Shown in pieces: positions 53,944 through 64,000 of a DNA stretch of 64,000 nt. Each line of letters starts with the position of its first letter. The stretch's first letter is position 1. The translations under genes and the position numbers were made by a program. Under the pieces are notes generated by a model. That model worked only from the letters and a program-made list of their open reading frames with translations, was not told where the DNA came from and did no database searches. The DNA is from Meiothermus sp. Lineage in GTDB: Bacteria; Deinococcota; Deinococci; Deinococcales; Thermaceae. The stretch lies in NCBI GenBank assembly GCA_026004095.1, contig BPIL01000014.1:19059-83058 (forward strand), written 5' to 3'.

Positions 53944-55602
53944 ATGCTGACCCTGCGTATACGGCTTGTGTGGAACGGCTTCCGCCAGGCTCCGGCCTCG
54001 GCCCTGGTGGGGTTGCTGCTGGGGGCTGTGCTGGCGTACGGGGCCTGGTGGGGCACGAGCTGGTTTCTGAACTTCATCTCCAACGAGCTGTTTGGCAGTG
54101 GAACCTTTGTGAACCGGCTGGCTGCGGCCTTCACCCGCGACGTATTGGTAGATCGCATCCTGGGCAGCCTGCTTCTGGTGCTCTCGAGCTCGGTGGTGCT
54201 CTCGGCGCTGCCCAACGCGGTGGCCGTCCTCTACACCTCGGAAGACCTGCCCCTGCACCTCACCCTGCCGCAAAAAGCCAGCCGGGTGTTTTTGTTCAAG
54301 GTGGGCGAGGTGTTCGTCACCACCGCCCTCTTGCCCATGCTGCTGGTGCTGCCGGTGCTCTTCGCCTATGGCGCACACTACGGCGCACCGCCCATCTTCT
54401 TCCTTGGAGCTGCACTGCTGATGCTGGCCCTGTTCGCCTTTCCGGTGGTGCTGGGGGTAGGGCTGGCCCTGCCGCTGGTGCGCTTCGCCCCGGCAGGTCG
54501 GGCGCGGGAGTGGGCTGCGGCGCTGGGTGCGGTGCTGGGCGGGCTGCTCATCTTCCTGTTGCGGGCTCTGCGCCCCGAGGTGTTGCTGCAGACCAACTTC
54601 GCCAACCCCGAGGAGCTCGACCGCTTCCTCCAGACCTTCCGCGACCCCACCGCCCCCTTCCTGCCCTCGGCCCTGGCCCAGCAGGCCCTCAAAGGGTTGG
54701 TGCGGGGCGAGATTGAAGCACAGTTCTGGCTGTTGCTGGCCCTGTCGGGGGGGCTGCTGCTCCTGGCGGGGCTGGTCGCGGGCTATGCCTACCAGCAAGG
54801 CTGGGTACGTGCCCTGGAGGGCACGGTGCGCGAGCGCGGTCTGGTGCGCCCCGGCCTGCTGGATCGCTGGACAATGGCCAGCCTGGCCGGTGCGCTGTGG
54901 GCCCGTGACCTGCGGCTCTTCTTCCGCGATGCCAACCAGGCCTCCCAGCTCATCCTGGTGGGGGTGCTGGTGCTCCTGTATACCACCAGCCTGCAGTACC
55001 TGCCCCTGGGGGATACCCGCTTTCAGGTGGTGGCCGGCTTCATGCACCTGGCCTTCCAGGGCTTCGTGATTGGCGGGGTGGGGGTGCGGCTGGCCTACCC
55101 GCTCCTGAGCCTCGAGGGCCCCGGCTACTGGATGCTGCAAACCGGCCCGGTCGCCAAACACACCATCCTGCTCACCCGCTTTGGGCTGGCCCTCTTCTTC
55201 CTGCTGCCGCTGGGCCTGGCCCTGGGCTACTTCTCGCCGCGGGTGATTGGCCTGGACGACAACCTCACCCAGATATCGGTGGTGCTGGGCCTGGCCTCGG
55301 CCTTGACGGCGGCGGCTTTGGGGGTGGGGCTGGGGGCTGCTTTCCCCAAGTTCGACGCCGCCAACCCCGCCGAGGTGCCCATCGGGATGGGCGGGTTTTT
55401 GTACATGGGCTTCATGCTCCTGCACGCCGGGTTTCTGGTGCTGCTGGCCAGCCGCCCGGTCTACCTGGCCATCACCCAGGGTCAGACCAACTACCTGGCC
55501 AGTGGGGAAGGCCCCCTGTGGTTGTTGATTGTGGTAGCCGCGACCCTGGTTCCCCTTGTGCTGGCGTTATGGTTCGGCTATCGTCGAATGGGCGAAAGGT
55601 GA
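53944..55602 (+). CDS. Multispanning membrane protein, ABC exporter permease-like
   Basis: 552 residues with roughly twelve hydrophobic segments and only short polar loops. The spacing (two helices, a 35-residue loop with EDLPLHLTLPQKASRVFLFKVGE cut between helices, then pairs of helices) resembles ABC-2/ABC_export permeases. No ATPase gene is adjacent, so its partner would be elsewhere, and another kind of membrane protein cannot be excluded. The next gene, a small secreted protein, starts four bases after the stop and is probably cotranscribed. Confidence 0.65.
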   Translation: MLTLRIRLVWNGFRQAPASALVGLLLGAVLAYGAWWGTSWFLNFISNELFGSGTFVNRLAAAFTRDVLVDRILGSLLLVLSSSVVLSALPNAVAVLYTSEDLPLHLTLPQKASRVFLFKVGEVFVTTALLPMLLVLPVLFAYGAHYGAPPIFFLGAALLMLALFAFPVVLGVGLALPLVRFAPAGRAREWAAALGAVLGGLLIFLLRALRPEVLLQTNFANPEELDRFLQTFRDPTAPFLPSALAQQALKGLVRGEIEAQFWLLLALSGGLLLLAGLVAGYAYQQGWVRALEGTVRERGLVRPGLLDRWTMASLAGALWARDLRLFFRDANQASQLILVGVLVLLYTTSLQYLPLGDTRFQVVAGFMHLAFQGFVIGGVGVRLAYPLLSLEGPGYWMLQTGPVAKHTILLTRFGLALFFLLPLGLALGYFSPRVIGLDDNLTQISVVLGLASALTAAALGVGLGAAFPKFDAANPAEVPIGMGGFLYMGFMLLHAGFLVLLASRPVYLAITQGQTNYLASGEGPLWLLIVVAATLVPLVLALWFGYRRMGER

Positions 55603-55606
55603 AAAT

Positions 55607-56008
55607 ATGCGTATAGTCTGGTTTTCTATACTGCTGCTGGCTGGCCTGGGCCTGGCCCAGTGGCAAAACCGCGAGGCCCTCATTACCGACTTCCGGCAGG
55701 TGCAGGGGGTCTGGATCATTAAGCTCGATTATGTCGAGGTGAGGGACTGCAACCGCGACGACTGTCCAGCAGGCCTCGAGATTTCCAACCAGAACCCCCT
55801 CCTCCGTACCTTCCGCTTTACCCCCAGCACCAAAATATTCCTGCTCAAAAGCGCAGGGGAGTACTTCCAGGCCACCCCCCAGCAGCTCATCCAGGGGCTG
55901 GGGGGCCGGAACTTCGGCTGGTCGTTCGATAAGTACACCCCGTTTTACATCAGGGTCAACGAGGCCAAGCGGGAGATAATCGAACTCCGGCAGATGTACC
56001 TGCCCTGA
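55607..56008 (+). CDS. Small secreted hypothetical protein
   Basis: 133 residues from ATG 55607 (AAAGGTG upstream). A signal peptide (IVWFSILLLAGLGLAQ) with likely cleavage after LAQ is followed by a mature domain of about 115 residues with two Cys close together (RDCNRDDCPAG) that may form a disulfide. No family recognised. Probably in an operon with the preceding membrane protein. Confidence 0.7.
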   Translation: MRIVWFSILLLAGLGLAQWQNREALITDFRQVQGVWIIKLDYVEVRDCNRDDCPAGLEISNQNPLLRTFRFTPSTKIFLLKSAGEYFQATPQQLIQGLGGRNFGWSFDKYTPFYIRVNEAKREIIELRQMYLP

Positions 56009-56030
56009 ATCTTGGGGCTCTAATCCAGTC

Positions 56031-57113
56031 TCAGAAAAGCGATAGCTGAAGGGCCTCGGCGGCCTCGGTGTGGTCGGATAGGGCGTTGTACACCCTCCGG
56101 CTGTGGGTCGCCACGAACAGGTGCTCGTGGTTTTCGGTGTGCGAGACCTGGCCCACCTTTTCGCCCTGGGGGTTGTAGATGCCGATGCGGGCCCCCACAT
56201 AGCGGGCGTGGGGGCGGGTGAGGCGGCGCACGAAGCCCCAGTGCCGGAGCATCTCCTCAATTTCCTCGGCGGCAAAGAACCCCTCGTTGTTGAACGAGAC
56301 CACCAGATGCTGGGCTTGGATGCGCCCTAGCAGGGTTTGCATGGCTTCCCGGGCCTCGCGCCTGGAATTGAAGGGGCTTTTGCGTTCCTGTACGTCTTTG
56401 CGCTTGTTGGCTACGCCGTAGGTCTGGGGTTTGTCCCAGCGCACCAGGGTCTCCCACACGTGGTAGTTGCCCAGGTACGAGTGCTGGTTGTAGGGGGGGT
56501 CGAGGTAGAAGAGGTCGGCTTCCAGGTGGGCGGCCACCTCGAGCGCATCCCCCTGCAGGGCCTGACCGGGGCCGTTTAGCAAGGGGGGGTAGTCCAGGCG
56601 CAGGTCGTTGTGGGCGCGGGGGGCCCATCGCTTCAGGTAGGCCATCTGTATGCCGGTGGTGGAGTCTACCTTGTCGGCGGCCAGCATCAGGCTGGTGAGC
56701 AGGATGGCCCGCAGCAGGGGGTCGCCCCCGGCCTCGGCCTCGAGCCCCTCGCGGATGGCCTCGATGCGCGCGCCGTTTTTGGGCTGAAAATAGCGGGCCT
56801 TCTCGCAGTAGTCCTGGGTAAACCAGCCCTGGCGCGGGGGCAGGGATTGCAGCCTGTCCAGCATGGGCTGAACGCGCTCCCGGCTGTAGGTGCGCGCGTC
56901 GGCCTCGACCAGCGCCTGGGCCAGCACGTGGGCATAGTTCATCAGGTCGTTGCTGGTCACATAAAACCCTTTGGACTTTAGTGCGTGGCCTACTCGAGCG
57001 CTACCCGAAAACAGATCCACCACCGTGCGGATGGGCGCCTGGTGGTGAATGGACTGTATGGTGCCGATAATCCAGGGAAGCAAAGCCCGTTTTGAGCCGA
57101 TGTACTTGATCAT
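56031..57113 (-). CDS. D12-class N6-adenine DNA methyltransferase
   Basis: Transfers methyl from SAM to adenine N6 in DNA. 360 residues: motif X YIGSKRALLPWI at the N-terminus, motif I VVDLFSGSARVG, the catalytic LFYLDPPYNQHSY, and a C-terminal part with VSFNNEGFFAAEEI. The order X-I-IV is that of alpha-type Dam/DpnM-like enzymes, with a long insertion between I and IV that likely holds the recognition domain. No restriction endonuclease gene is next to it, so it looks like an orphan methylase. Target sequence unknown. Confidence 0.88.
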   Translation of the reverse strand: MIKYIGSKRALLPWIIGTIQSIHHQAPIRTVVDLFSGSARVGHALKSKGFYVTSNDLMNYAHVLAQALVEADARTYSRERVQPMLDRLQSLPPRQGWFTQDYCEKARYFQPKNGARIEAIREGLEAEAGGDPLLRAILLTSLMLAADKVDSTTGIQMAYLKRWAPRAHNDLRLDYPPLLNGPGQALQGDALEVAAHLEADLFYLDPPYNQHSYLGNYHVWETLVRWDKPQTYGVANKRKDVQERKSPFNSRREAREAMQTLLGRIQAQHLVVSFNNEGFFAAEEIEEMLRHWGFVRRLTRPHARYVGARIGIYNPQGEKVGQVSHTENHEHLFVATHSRRVYNALSDHTEAAEALQLSLF

Positions 57114-57209
57114 GCAGTTCCCTCGATGCAGGCGAATCTGGAGATTTCATCAAGACACCCCACAATACCACGCTGTGGTTGCGGTAGAATTGGCCCTCGA
57201 GGTCTCCGT

Positions 57210-58404
57210 ATGTTCGACTTTTACCAGGTAGCCGAGCTGCTCACCCCCGAAGAGCGCGAGATTCAAAAAGCCGCCCGAAAGTTCCTCGAGGCCGAGGCTC
57301 TGCCCCACATTGCCGAGTGGTGGGAGAACGCCGAGTTTCCGGTGCACCTGATCCGAAAGTTCGGCGAGATGGGCTTTCTGGGCACCACCATCCCCACCGA
57401 GTACGGCGGGATGGGGGCCAGCGCCGCTGCCTACGGGGTAATTGGCTACGAGCTCGAGCGCATCGACTCCGGCCTGCGCAGCTTTTGCAGCGTGCAGAGC
57501 AGCCTGGTGATGTACCCCATCTGGGCCTATGGCTCCGAGGAGCAGAAGCGCGAATACCTGCCCAAGCTGGCCACCGGCGAGTACGTGGGCTGCTTTGGCC
57601 TGACCGAGGCCGACGGCGGCAGCGACCCCGACGCCAACATGAAAACCCGCGCTCGGCGTGACGGCGGCGATTACGTGCTAAACGGCTCCAAGATGTGGAT
57701 TACCAACGGCAACCTGGCCCACATCGCCATCATCTGGGCCAAGGACGACGAGGGCGTGGTGCGCGGCTTTATCGTGCCCACCGATACCAAGGGCTTCAGG
57801 GCCAACAAGATTCAGCACAAAGCTTCGCTAAGGGCCTCGGTTACCAGCGAGCTGGTGCTGGAGGACGTGCGCGTGCCGGCCAGCGCCATGCTGCCGGGGG
57901 TCAAGGGCCTCAAGGGGCCGCTCTCCTGCCTCACGCAAGCCCGCTTTGGCATTGCCTGGGGGGCGCTGGGGGCGCTGGAGGCGGTGTACACCGAGGCGCT
58001 CGAGTTCGCCAGGAGCCGCAGCACCTTTGGGGCCCCCATCGCCAGCCGCCAGCTGGTGCAGGAAAAACTGGTGCGCATGGCCGCCGACCACACCAAGGGC
58101 TTGCTACTGGCCTGGCGCCTGGCCCAGCTCAAGGACGCCGGAACCCTCAAGCCCGCGCAGGTGAGCCTGGGCAAGCGCGACAACGTGCGGGCCGCGCTCA
58201 ACGGCGCCAGGGCAGGCCCGTGAAATTCTGGGCGGCAGCGGGATTACCCTCGAGTACCACAGCATCCGCCACATGCTGAACCTCGAGACCGTGGACACCT
58301 ACGAGGGCACCCACGACATCCACACCCTGATTCTGGGCCGCGAACTGACCGGCGAGAACGCCCTGGGCGAGAGCCCCAGGAAGGAAGTGGTGGGCTCGAG
58401 GTAA
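57210..58404 (+). CDS. Acyl-CoA dehydrogenase, glutaryl-CoA dehydrogenase-like, frameshifted near the end
   Basis: FAD enzyme oxidising an acyl-CoA. From ATG 57210 the frame is good to about 58210, then ends prematurely at 58223. The next frame carries the missing end: [35 protein letters not shown], to TAA at 58402-58404. One surplus G in GCCAGGGCAGG (58207-58217) explains it; corrected length is 397 residues. [28 protein letters not shown] and [14 protein letters not shown] are family motifs. TYEGTHDIH with Glu as base fits glutaryl-CoA dehydrogenase. A TAGAAT box lies at 57185-57190. Confidence 0.85.
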
Positions 58405-60010
<1,606 letters not shown>

Positions 60011-60011
60011 C

Positions 60012-61058
60012 CTAGCGGTTGCCTTGTGCCCGCAGGTTTTGCAAAGCCAGCGCCGCCTCGAGGTAGCCCGGTTTGTAGCGTAACGCGGCCTGAAAGTCGG
60101 CCCTGGCCCCTTCCAGGTTGCCCAGGGCTTTGCGGGCCAGGCCGCGCCAGTAGTAGCTCTCCTCGTGGTCGTTAATACGGCCCAGCACGTCGTTGGCCAG
60201 GGTGATCACCTCCTGGTAGCGCCCGGTTTTGAAGTAGGCCTCGTAGGGGCCAAACTGGTACCACAGCATCCGCCAGGGCCAGTTGCTCACCGCGTTGGCC
60301 GGGCGGCGGGGGTCGAGGGTGCGGCTCGGCGCGATCTGGCGCGAGCGGTCGTAGGCCCTGGCCGCTTCCTCGGCATTCCCCAGCCGCAGCAGGGTGCTGC
60401 CCAGGTTGAACCAGGCGAAGGCGTTGTGGGGGCTGGCCTGGGTTTCCCGCCGGGCCAGCTCGAGGGCCATCCGCAGTTCGGTCGGCCCGTTCATCCGGCT
60501 CCCCAGCAGGGTGGCAAGCTGCGCCTTGCGGCTGGGGGGATACACCACCAGATAGGTGCGGTTGAACACCTGCCACAAAGCGTCCATCTCGCCGTAGCGC
60601 AGCGTTACCTTGGGGCCGTAGTAGCTATCGAAGGCGTTGAAGTGGCCCAGGCGGTCGTCGTAGCCCACCAGCAGGCGGTAGTGGCCCATTCCGCCGTGGT
60701 CGGGGGTCACAAACCAGGTCTCGATAATCACTGGAAAGCCCCCGGCTAAGAGGCGTTTGAGCAGGCCCAGATCGCCGGCTACCCCCACATGCACGCCAAA
60801 CCCCTGCTTGCGGGCGAAGGCGACCATCTCCTCGGGGCTTACATTTTTGTCGTTTTTGTTGGGCTTGAGCACCGGGGCAATCTGGTACTGCGTAAGCGAA
60901 CCCCCCCAGTAGCTCAGGGCCATGCCCAGCGTAACCGGGCCGCAGTTGTTGTAGCGCTGGTACTCGTGCTTTGCGCCCGATAAAAAAACCGAACCCGGCT
61001 GGGCCAGGGCTAGGCTCGTGAGAACGGCCAGGGTGAGGGCTGCTCGAGGTAGAAGCAC
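60012..61058 (-). CDS. Secreted C39-like cysteine peptidase domain with TPR repeats
   Basis: 348 residues. Signal peptide (AALTLAVLTSLALAQ), then a papain-like C39 domain with the active Cys in QRYNNCGPVTLGMAL and His in MGHYRLLVGYDD, followed by Asp/Asn in FNAFDSYYG. From about residue 190 TPR-like helices follow (AFAWFNLGSTLLRLGNAEEAA, YWRGLARKALGNLEGARADF). Probably acts outside the cytoplasmic membrane. C39 domains usually cleave leader peptides in ABC exporters; here there is no transporter, so the substrate is unknown. GTG start at 61058. Confidence 0.8.
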   Translation of the reverse strand: MLLPRAALTLAVLTSLALAQPGSVFLSGAKHEYQRYNNCGPVTLGMALSYWGGSLTQYQIAPVLKPNKNDKNVSPEEMVAFARKQGFGVHVGVAGDLGLLKRLLAGGFPVIIETWFVTPDHGGMGHYRLLVGYDDRLGHFNAFDSYYGPKVTLRYGEMDALWQVFNRTYLVVYPPSRKAQLATLLGSRMNGPTELRMALELARRETQASPHNAFAWFNLGSTLLRLGNAEEAARAYDRSRQIAPSRTLDPRRPANAVSNWPWRMLWYQFGPYEAYFKTGRYQEVITLANDVLGRINDHEESYYWRGLARKALGNLEGARADFQAALRYKPGYLEAALALQNLRAQGNR

Positions 61059-61098
61059 CTATGTATTATGGCAGACCCAGCTCACTGCACCCACGGGC

Positions 61099-61104
61099 TA
61101 CAAT
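61099..61104 (+). promoter_or_regulatory. -10 box of the GDCCVxC gene
   Basis: TACAAT ends six bases before the ATG at 61111; leaderless-type. Confidence 0.45.
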
Positions 61105-61110
61105 ACATAC

Positions 61111-61317
61111 ATGGTTATCCTCCAGTCTACCCTCCGCTGCCCCTCCTGCGGCCACGCAACGCTGCTCACCATGCCGGAAGAGGCCTGCCAGCACTTTTAT
61201 CAGTGCGAACAGTGCGGCCACTGGATGCGGCCCAGGCCGGGGGACTGTTGCGTGTTTTGCAGCTACGGGGATGTACCCTGTCCACCCAAGCAAAAGGAGA
61301 AGCTGGGTATGCAATAG
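61111..61317 (+). CDS. Small Cys-rich protein with GDCCVxC motif
   Basis: 68 residues with nine Cys. Two CxxC pairs (LRCPSCGHATLL and QCEQCGHWM) precede GDCCVFCSYGDVPCPP, the signature of GDCCVxC proteins, a family whose members sometimes carry selenocysteine in the motif; here all are Cys. The pattern suggests soft-metal binding, but function is not established. It lies 200 bases from the arsenite oxidase gene, which converges on it. Repeat copy D follows 13 bases after the stop. Confidence 0.85.
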   Translation: MVILQSTLRCPSCGHATLLTMPEEACQHFYQCEQCGHWMRPRPGDCCVFCSYGDVPCPPKQKEKLGMQ

Positions 61318-61330
61318 AGGCCTCCCATTC

Positions 61331-61462
61331 ATACGCATTCCGCCAGTATCGTTCGCTTTTGAAAGCCTAAACGATACCGCCAGTGCACGCCTACTCCCTT
61401 CGGTTGGCTCAAATTCTTCACCTTTGATTACACCCAAAGGTAAAGGATTCAAGCGGAACCGA
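61331..61462 (+). repeat. Dispersed palindromic repeat, diverged copy D
   Basis: Same order as copies A and B: ATACGCATT border, AGTATCGTTCG, AAGCCTAAACGATAC, ACTCCCTTCGGTTGGCT, then TTCTTCACC and GGTAAAGGATTCAAGC. The outer part of hairpin I no longer pairs; hairpin II keeps a partial stem. Located just after the GDCCVxC gene in the same orientation. Confidence 0.75.
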
Positions 61463-61470
61463 TGTCACGC

Positions 61471-61501
61471 AAAAAGTCCCACCCTTCGCGGGTGGGACTT
61501 T
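61471..61501 (-). terminator. Terminator of the arsenite oxidase gene
   Basis: Minus strand: GTCCCACCC-GCGAA-GGGTGGGAC followed by TTTTT, a perfect nine-base stem 14 bases after the aioA stop. On the plus strand three T follow, so weak bidirectional use is possible. Confidence 0.88.
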
Positions 61502-61514
61502 GGTTGTACTGGGT

Positions 61515-64000
61515 TTAATCGAACTTGTTCTGCTGAAGGAAGCTGGTAGATTGCTGCAGGTCGGGCAAAGCACCCCGCACTTTGCGGATGGCCACGCGCG
61601 TACCTTTGTACCAGGGGATGGTGGTCTTGGGGTCGGTGTAGCCAGAGGTCATGCTGTTGGAGGTACCCAGGTGGTGGTACTGCAGGGCAAAAATCATGCC
61701 CGGCCTGACCGAATCGGTCACGTACACCACAAAAGTACCGTTGCCTTCCTCGTTCCAGACCTGCACCAGGTCGCCCCCCTTTATGCCTAAAGCCTGGGCA
61801 TCCCGGCGGCTGATCTCGATGTAGGGCATGGGTACCAGACTCATCTTCTCGGGCAGGAAGCGGTCGTTGTACATGGTCTGCCAGATGGCCTGGGCCCGTC
61901 CAGTGGTCATCCAGAAGGGGTACTGCTTGGCTTTGTCGCCCTCGAGGTACTTGGCCACTTCTTCGGGGTAGCCTTCCCAGTCGTCGGTGCCATACCAGCT
62001 AAACTTGCCGTCCTTGGTGCCGAACTTCACGCTGTAGCGGCGCAGGGTGCCCACGGGTTTGCCGTTTTCGATCCGCACCGGCGTGCGGATGCCCTGCTGG
62101 CCCACCTGGCGCAAGAAGGCATAGGTCACGCCCTTGTAGCATTCGGCGGGCAGGGTGGCTTCTTCGGAGGCCGGGATGGCGTTGTTGGGGTAGGAGTTGC
62201 CGCCATCCAGGAACACGTCTTCATCTTTGTTCCAGTTTTTGCCAAATTCGAAGCGTTTAGCCTCCTCTTCCTTACCTTCAGCCCTGTACAGCTCGGCCAT
62301 CTTGAGGCCCACCAGCTTGCAAATTTCCCAGTCCTGCTTGGCCTCGCCGGGCGGGTCCATGAACTTCTCGTATAAGCGCAGCAGGCGGCTGTTGCAGTTG
62401 ATGGAGGTCTGGTTGGCCTCGCCCCAGGCGCTGGCCGGGAGTACGAGGTGGGCGTCCTGGGCGGTGTGGGTCAGGTAGATGTCTTGCACCACCATAAAAA
62501 GCCCGTTGGTGGCATACAGGCCTTCCACAATCTTGTTGACCAAGGCCTGGGTGGTGCCGGGTTCGCCGGACTGGCCAAGGTAGTCCGACAAGGCTTTGGT
62601 GCGCTCGCGGATGCGCTTGCGGAAAAGCTGGTTGTTGGGGGTGGAGAGGTAGGGGTTGGTGCCGATCACCCAGTAGAGTTTGCCATTGCCGTCGGTGAGG
62701 TATTTGTCCACGTTGACAGGTGGCCCACCGTTGTACACCGAGCCTGGGGTGGGCGAAGGCGGCCGCACATAGCCTTCCTGGTGACCGCCCAGGCGCCCGC
62801 AGCCGGTACCGGCCCGGCCTATGTTGTTGCCCAGCACCGCCATCTGCACAATGGCCGCCACCTGGTCGTAGTTTTTCATGTTCCAGATGATGCCTTTTTC
62901 GTAGATGGTCAGGGTGCGGCGGGCAAAGCCTCTGGCTTTGGGTTTGGCAATCCAGTCGGCGGCCTTTTCGATGTCGGCCCGCTTAACACCGGTAATTTTT
63001 TCCACCTCGGCCATGAACTGCGCGTAGGGCACGCCCACCTTGAGGCTCTTGGCCTTGTACTCCTCAAACTTAGCCATATCGGTACGGGCCTCGAGGAAGC
63101 GCTGATCGTAGTACTTACGCTCCCACATCACCCGTGCGATGGCGTTGGCCAGGATGTAGTCGGTGCCCAGGTTGGGGGCCAGGTGCAGGGTACGGCCGCT
63201 GGCGGCGGTCTCAGCCACGGTCAGGCTGCTGGTACGGCGGGGATCAACAACGATCAGATACCCTGCCTCGACCGGCTCCCCGCGGCTCAGCTCTTTCTGT
63301 TTTTCGGCCAGGGTGGCCCCTTGGAGGTTGGGCAGCATGTGCTCGGTGTAGAAGACGCTGGCGGTCTCGTAGGGGTTGGTCCCCCACAGCACGATGGTGT
63401 CGGCCAGGCGGGCATCAATGGCGTCGTAGTTGAGCTCGTGTACCCCACGCTCGCGGCTACCCCAGACCTCGGAGTTATAGGCCGGGCGGTTGTGGATGGC
63501 GATGTGCTTAACGCTGAAGCCTTTGAAGAAGAGCGAGCCCACACCCCAGTTGTTCTCGAAGCCCGCCCCCGAGCCACCGTGGTCGAAGGCCTTGACAGCG
63601 ATAGCGTCGTCGTTGCCGTCGCGGTCGCGGATGCCTTTAGCCACCCCAGCCAGAATGGTCAGGGCTTCGTCCCAGGTGATGACCTGGAACTGGTCGCCCA
63701 TGCGCAGCAAGGGGTACTTGAGCCGCTCGCGGGTCGCCCGGGCATCGCTCCAGGTAGCCACAGCATTGGTAGCACCGCGGGAGGAGTGGTCACGTTTGAA
63801 GTTGATGGGCGAGTCGTTGGCCGGCACAACCACCACGTGGTACTGGCGGCCATCCTTGCGGGTCACGATGGAGTGCATGGTTTCGGTGTAAACCAGCCCC
63901 CCCAAGGGGTTTTGCGGGTTGCGCAAATCCACCCCAAAAGCGTTCTGGTTGGCAGCCAGCCCCCCCTGCGAGCCCACCGGCCAGGTATAGACCTTATAAC
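61515..64000 (-). CDS. aioA: Arsenite oxidase large (molybdopterin) subunit, 5' end missing
   Basis: Molybdopterin enzyme oxidising arsenite to arsenate in the periplasm. 828 residues are visible up to the window edge; the N-terminal 3Fe-4S Cys motif lies beyond it, and the first visible residues YKVYTWPVGSQGG follow shortly after that motif. Landmarks: TLAGVAKGIRDRDGND, FKGFSVKHIAIHNRPAY, RAGTGCGRLGGHQEGYV (arsenite oxidase signature at the substrate pocket), WVIGTNPYLSTP, TTGRAQAIWQTMYNDRF and LQYHHLGTSNSMTSGYTDP. No Cys or Ser ligates molybdenum, as in this family. The small Rieske subunit aioB is expected upstream, outside. Confidence 0.92.
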   Translation of the reverse strand, partial: YKVYTWPVGSQGGLAANQNAFGVDLRNPQNPLGGLVYTETMHSIVTRKDGRQYHVVVVPANDSPINFKRDHSSRGATNAVATWSDARATRERLKYPLLRMGDQFQVITWDEALTILAGVAKGIRDRDGNDDAIAVKAFDHGGSGAGFENNWGVGSLFFKGFSVKHIAIHNRPAYNSEVWGSRERGVHELNYDAIDARLADTIVLWGTNPYETASVFYTEHMLPNLQGATLAEKQKELSRGEPVEAGYLIVVDPRRTSSLTVAETAASGRTLHLAPNLGTDYILANAIARVMWERKYYDQRFLEARTDMAKFEEYKAKSLKVGVPYAQFMAEVEKITGVKRADIEKAADWIAKPKARGFARRTLTIYEKGIIWNMKNYDQVAAIVQMAVLGNNIGRAGTGCGRLGGHQEGYVRPPSPTPGSVYNGGPPVNVDKYLTDGNGKLYWVIGTNPYLSTPNNQLFRKRIRERTKALSDYLGQSGEPGTTQALVNKIVEGLYATNGLFMVVQDIYLTHTAQDAHLVLPASAWGEANQTSINCNSRLLRLYEKFMDPPGEAKQDWEICKLVGLKMAELYRAEGKEEEAKRFEFGKNWNKDEDVFLDGGNSYPNNAIPASEEATLPAECYKGVTYAFLRQVGQQGIRTPVRIENGKPVGTLRRYSVKFGTKDGKFSWYGTDDWEGYPEEVAKYLEGDKAKQYPFWMTTGRAQAIWQTMYNDRFLPEKMSLVPMPYIEISRRDAQALGIKGGDLVQVWNEEGNGTFVVYVTDSVRPGMIFALQYHHLGTSNSMTSGYTDPKTTIPWYKGTRVAIRKVRGALPDLQQSTSFLQQNKFD

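Overview
The window looks like a chromosomal segment from a thermophilic member of the Thermaceae, most probably Meiothermus. I infer this from the roughly 64% G+C, the very frequent palindrome CTCGAG, the gene for the 26-residue ribosomal protein bTHX next to rpsT, an alkyltransferase-like protein with Ala in place of the active Cys as in Thermus, and many promoters whose -10 box sits directly in front of the start codon. No rRNA, tRNA, CRISPR array or prophage was seen, and the only transposase trace is a decayed ISAs1-type remnant.

Layout. 1-5016: metallo-hydrolase, Ser/Thr kinase, acyl-CoA synthetase, pilT. 5305-10067: rplU-rpmA-obg, rsfS, yqeK and an LCP cell-wall ligase. 10361-15952: deoxyribose use (deoC plus an ALDH16-like dehydrogenase, a nucleoside-type binding protein) and a tetR-atl pair. 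16137-21575: PLD protein and maf, then a T-box leader with a Val (GTC) specifier driving an unknown gene and valS. 21600-30384: IS remnant, a Fe-S pair (mrp and a SufR-like regulator) and c-di-GMP genes. 30379-39384: recJ, then a SAM-I riboswitch followed by a sulfate assimilation operon (cysC-cysH-sat-TauE/SafE-siroheme genes-sulfite reductase). 39456-44808: hisA, arginase, yceD, CHAD, rpsT-thx, tyrS. 44805-51502: cytochrome c maturation genes ending in a TPR-cytochrome c fusion and a Rieske protein. 51542-61317: DUF1653, acuC-acuB, an exporter-like membrane protein, an orphan adenine methylase, an acyl-CoA dehydrogenase, guaB, a C39-TPR protein and a GDCCVxC protein. 61515-64000: arsenite oxidase large subunit, cut by the window edge.

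The genes link in several places. AcuB/AcuC are of the type that deacetylates acyl-CoA synthetases, and one such synthetase lies at the start of the window. DeoC yields acetaldehyde, a plausible substrate for the neighbouring dehydrogenase. The sulfur operon carries its own siroheme pathway for the terminal reductase. The ccm genes mature the c-type cytochrome encoded with them.

Most notable: a family of about 130-base palindromic repeats in four intergenic places, mostly just after stop codons; the Val T-box and its unknown passenger gene; a SAM-I riboswitch whose closing stem appears to cover the ribosome binding site; two identical TTACAA-N3-TTGTAA palindromes at the sulfur genes; and single-base frameshifts in rpmA, guaB, an acyl-CoA dehydrogenase and a c-di-GMP gene. 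Because rpmA and guaB are normally important housekeeping genes, the frameshifts are more likely base-calling errors than true gene loss.
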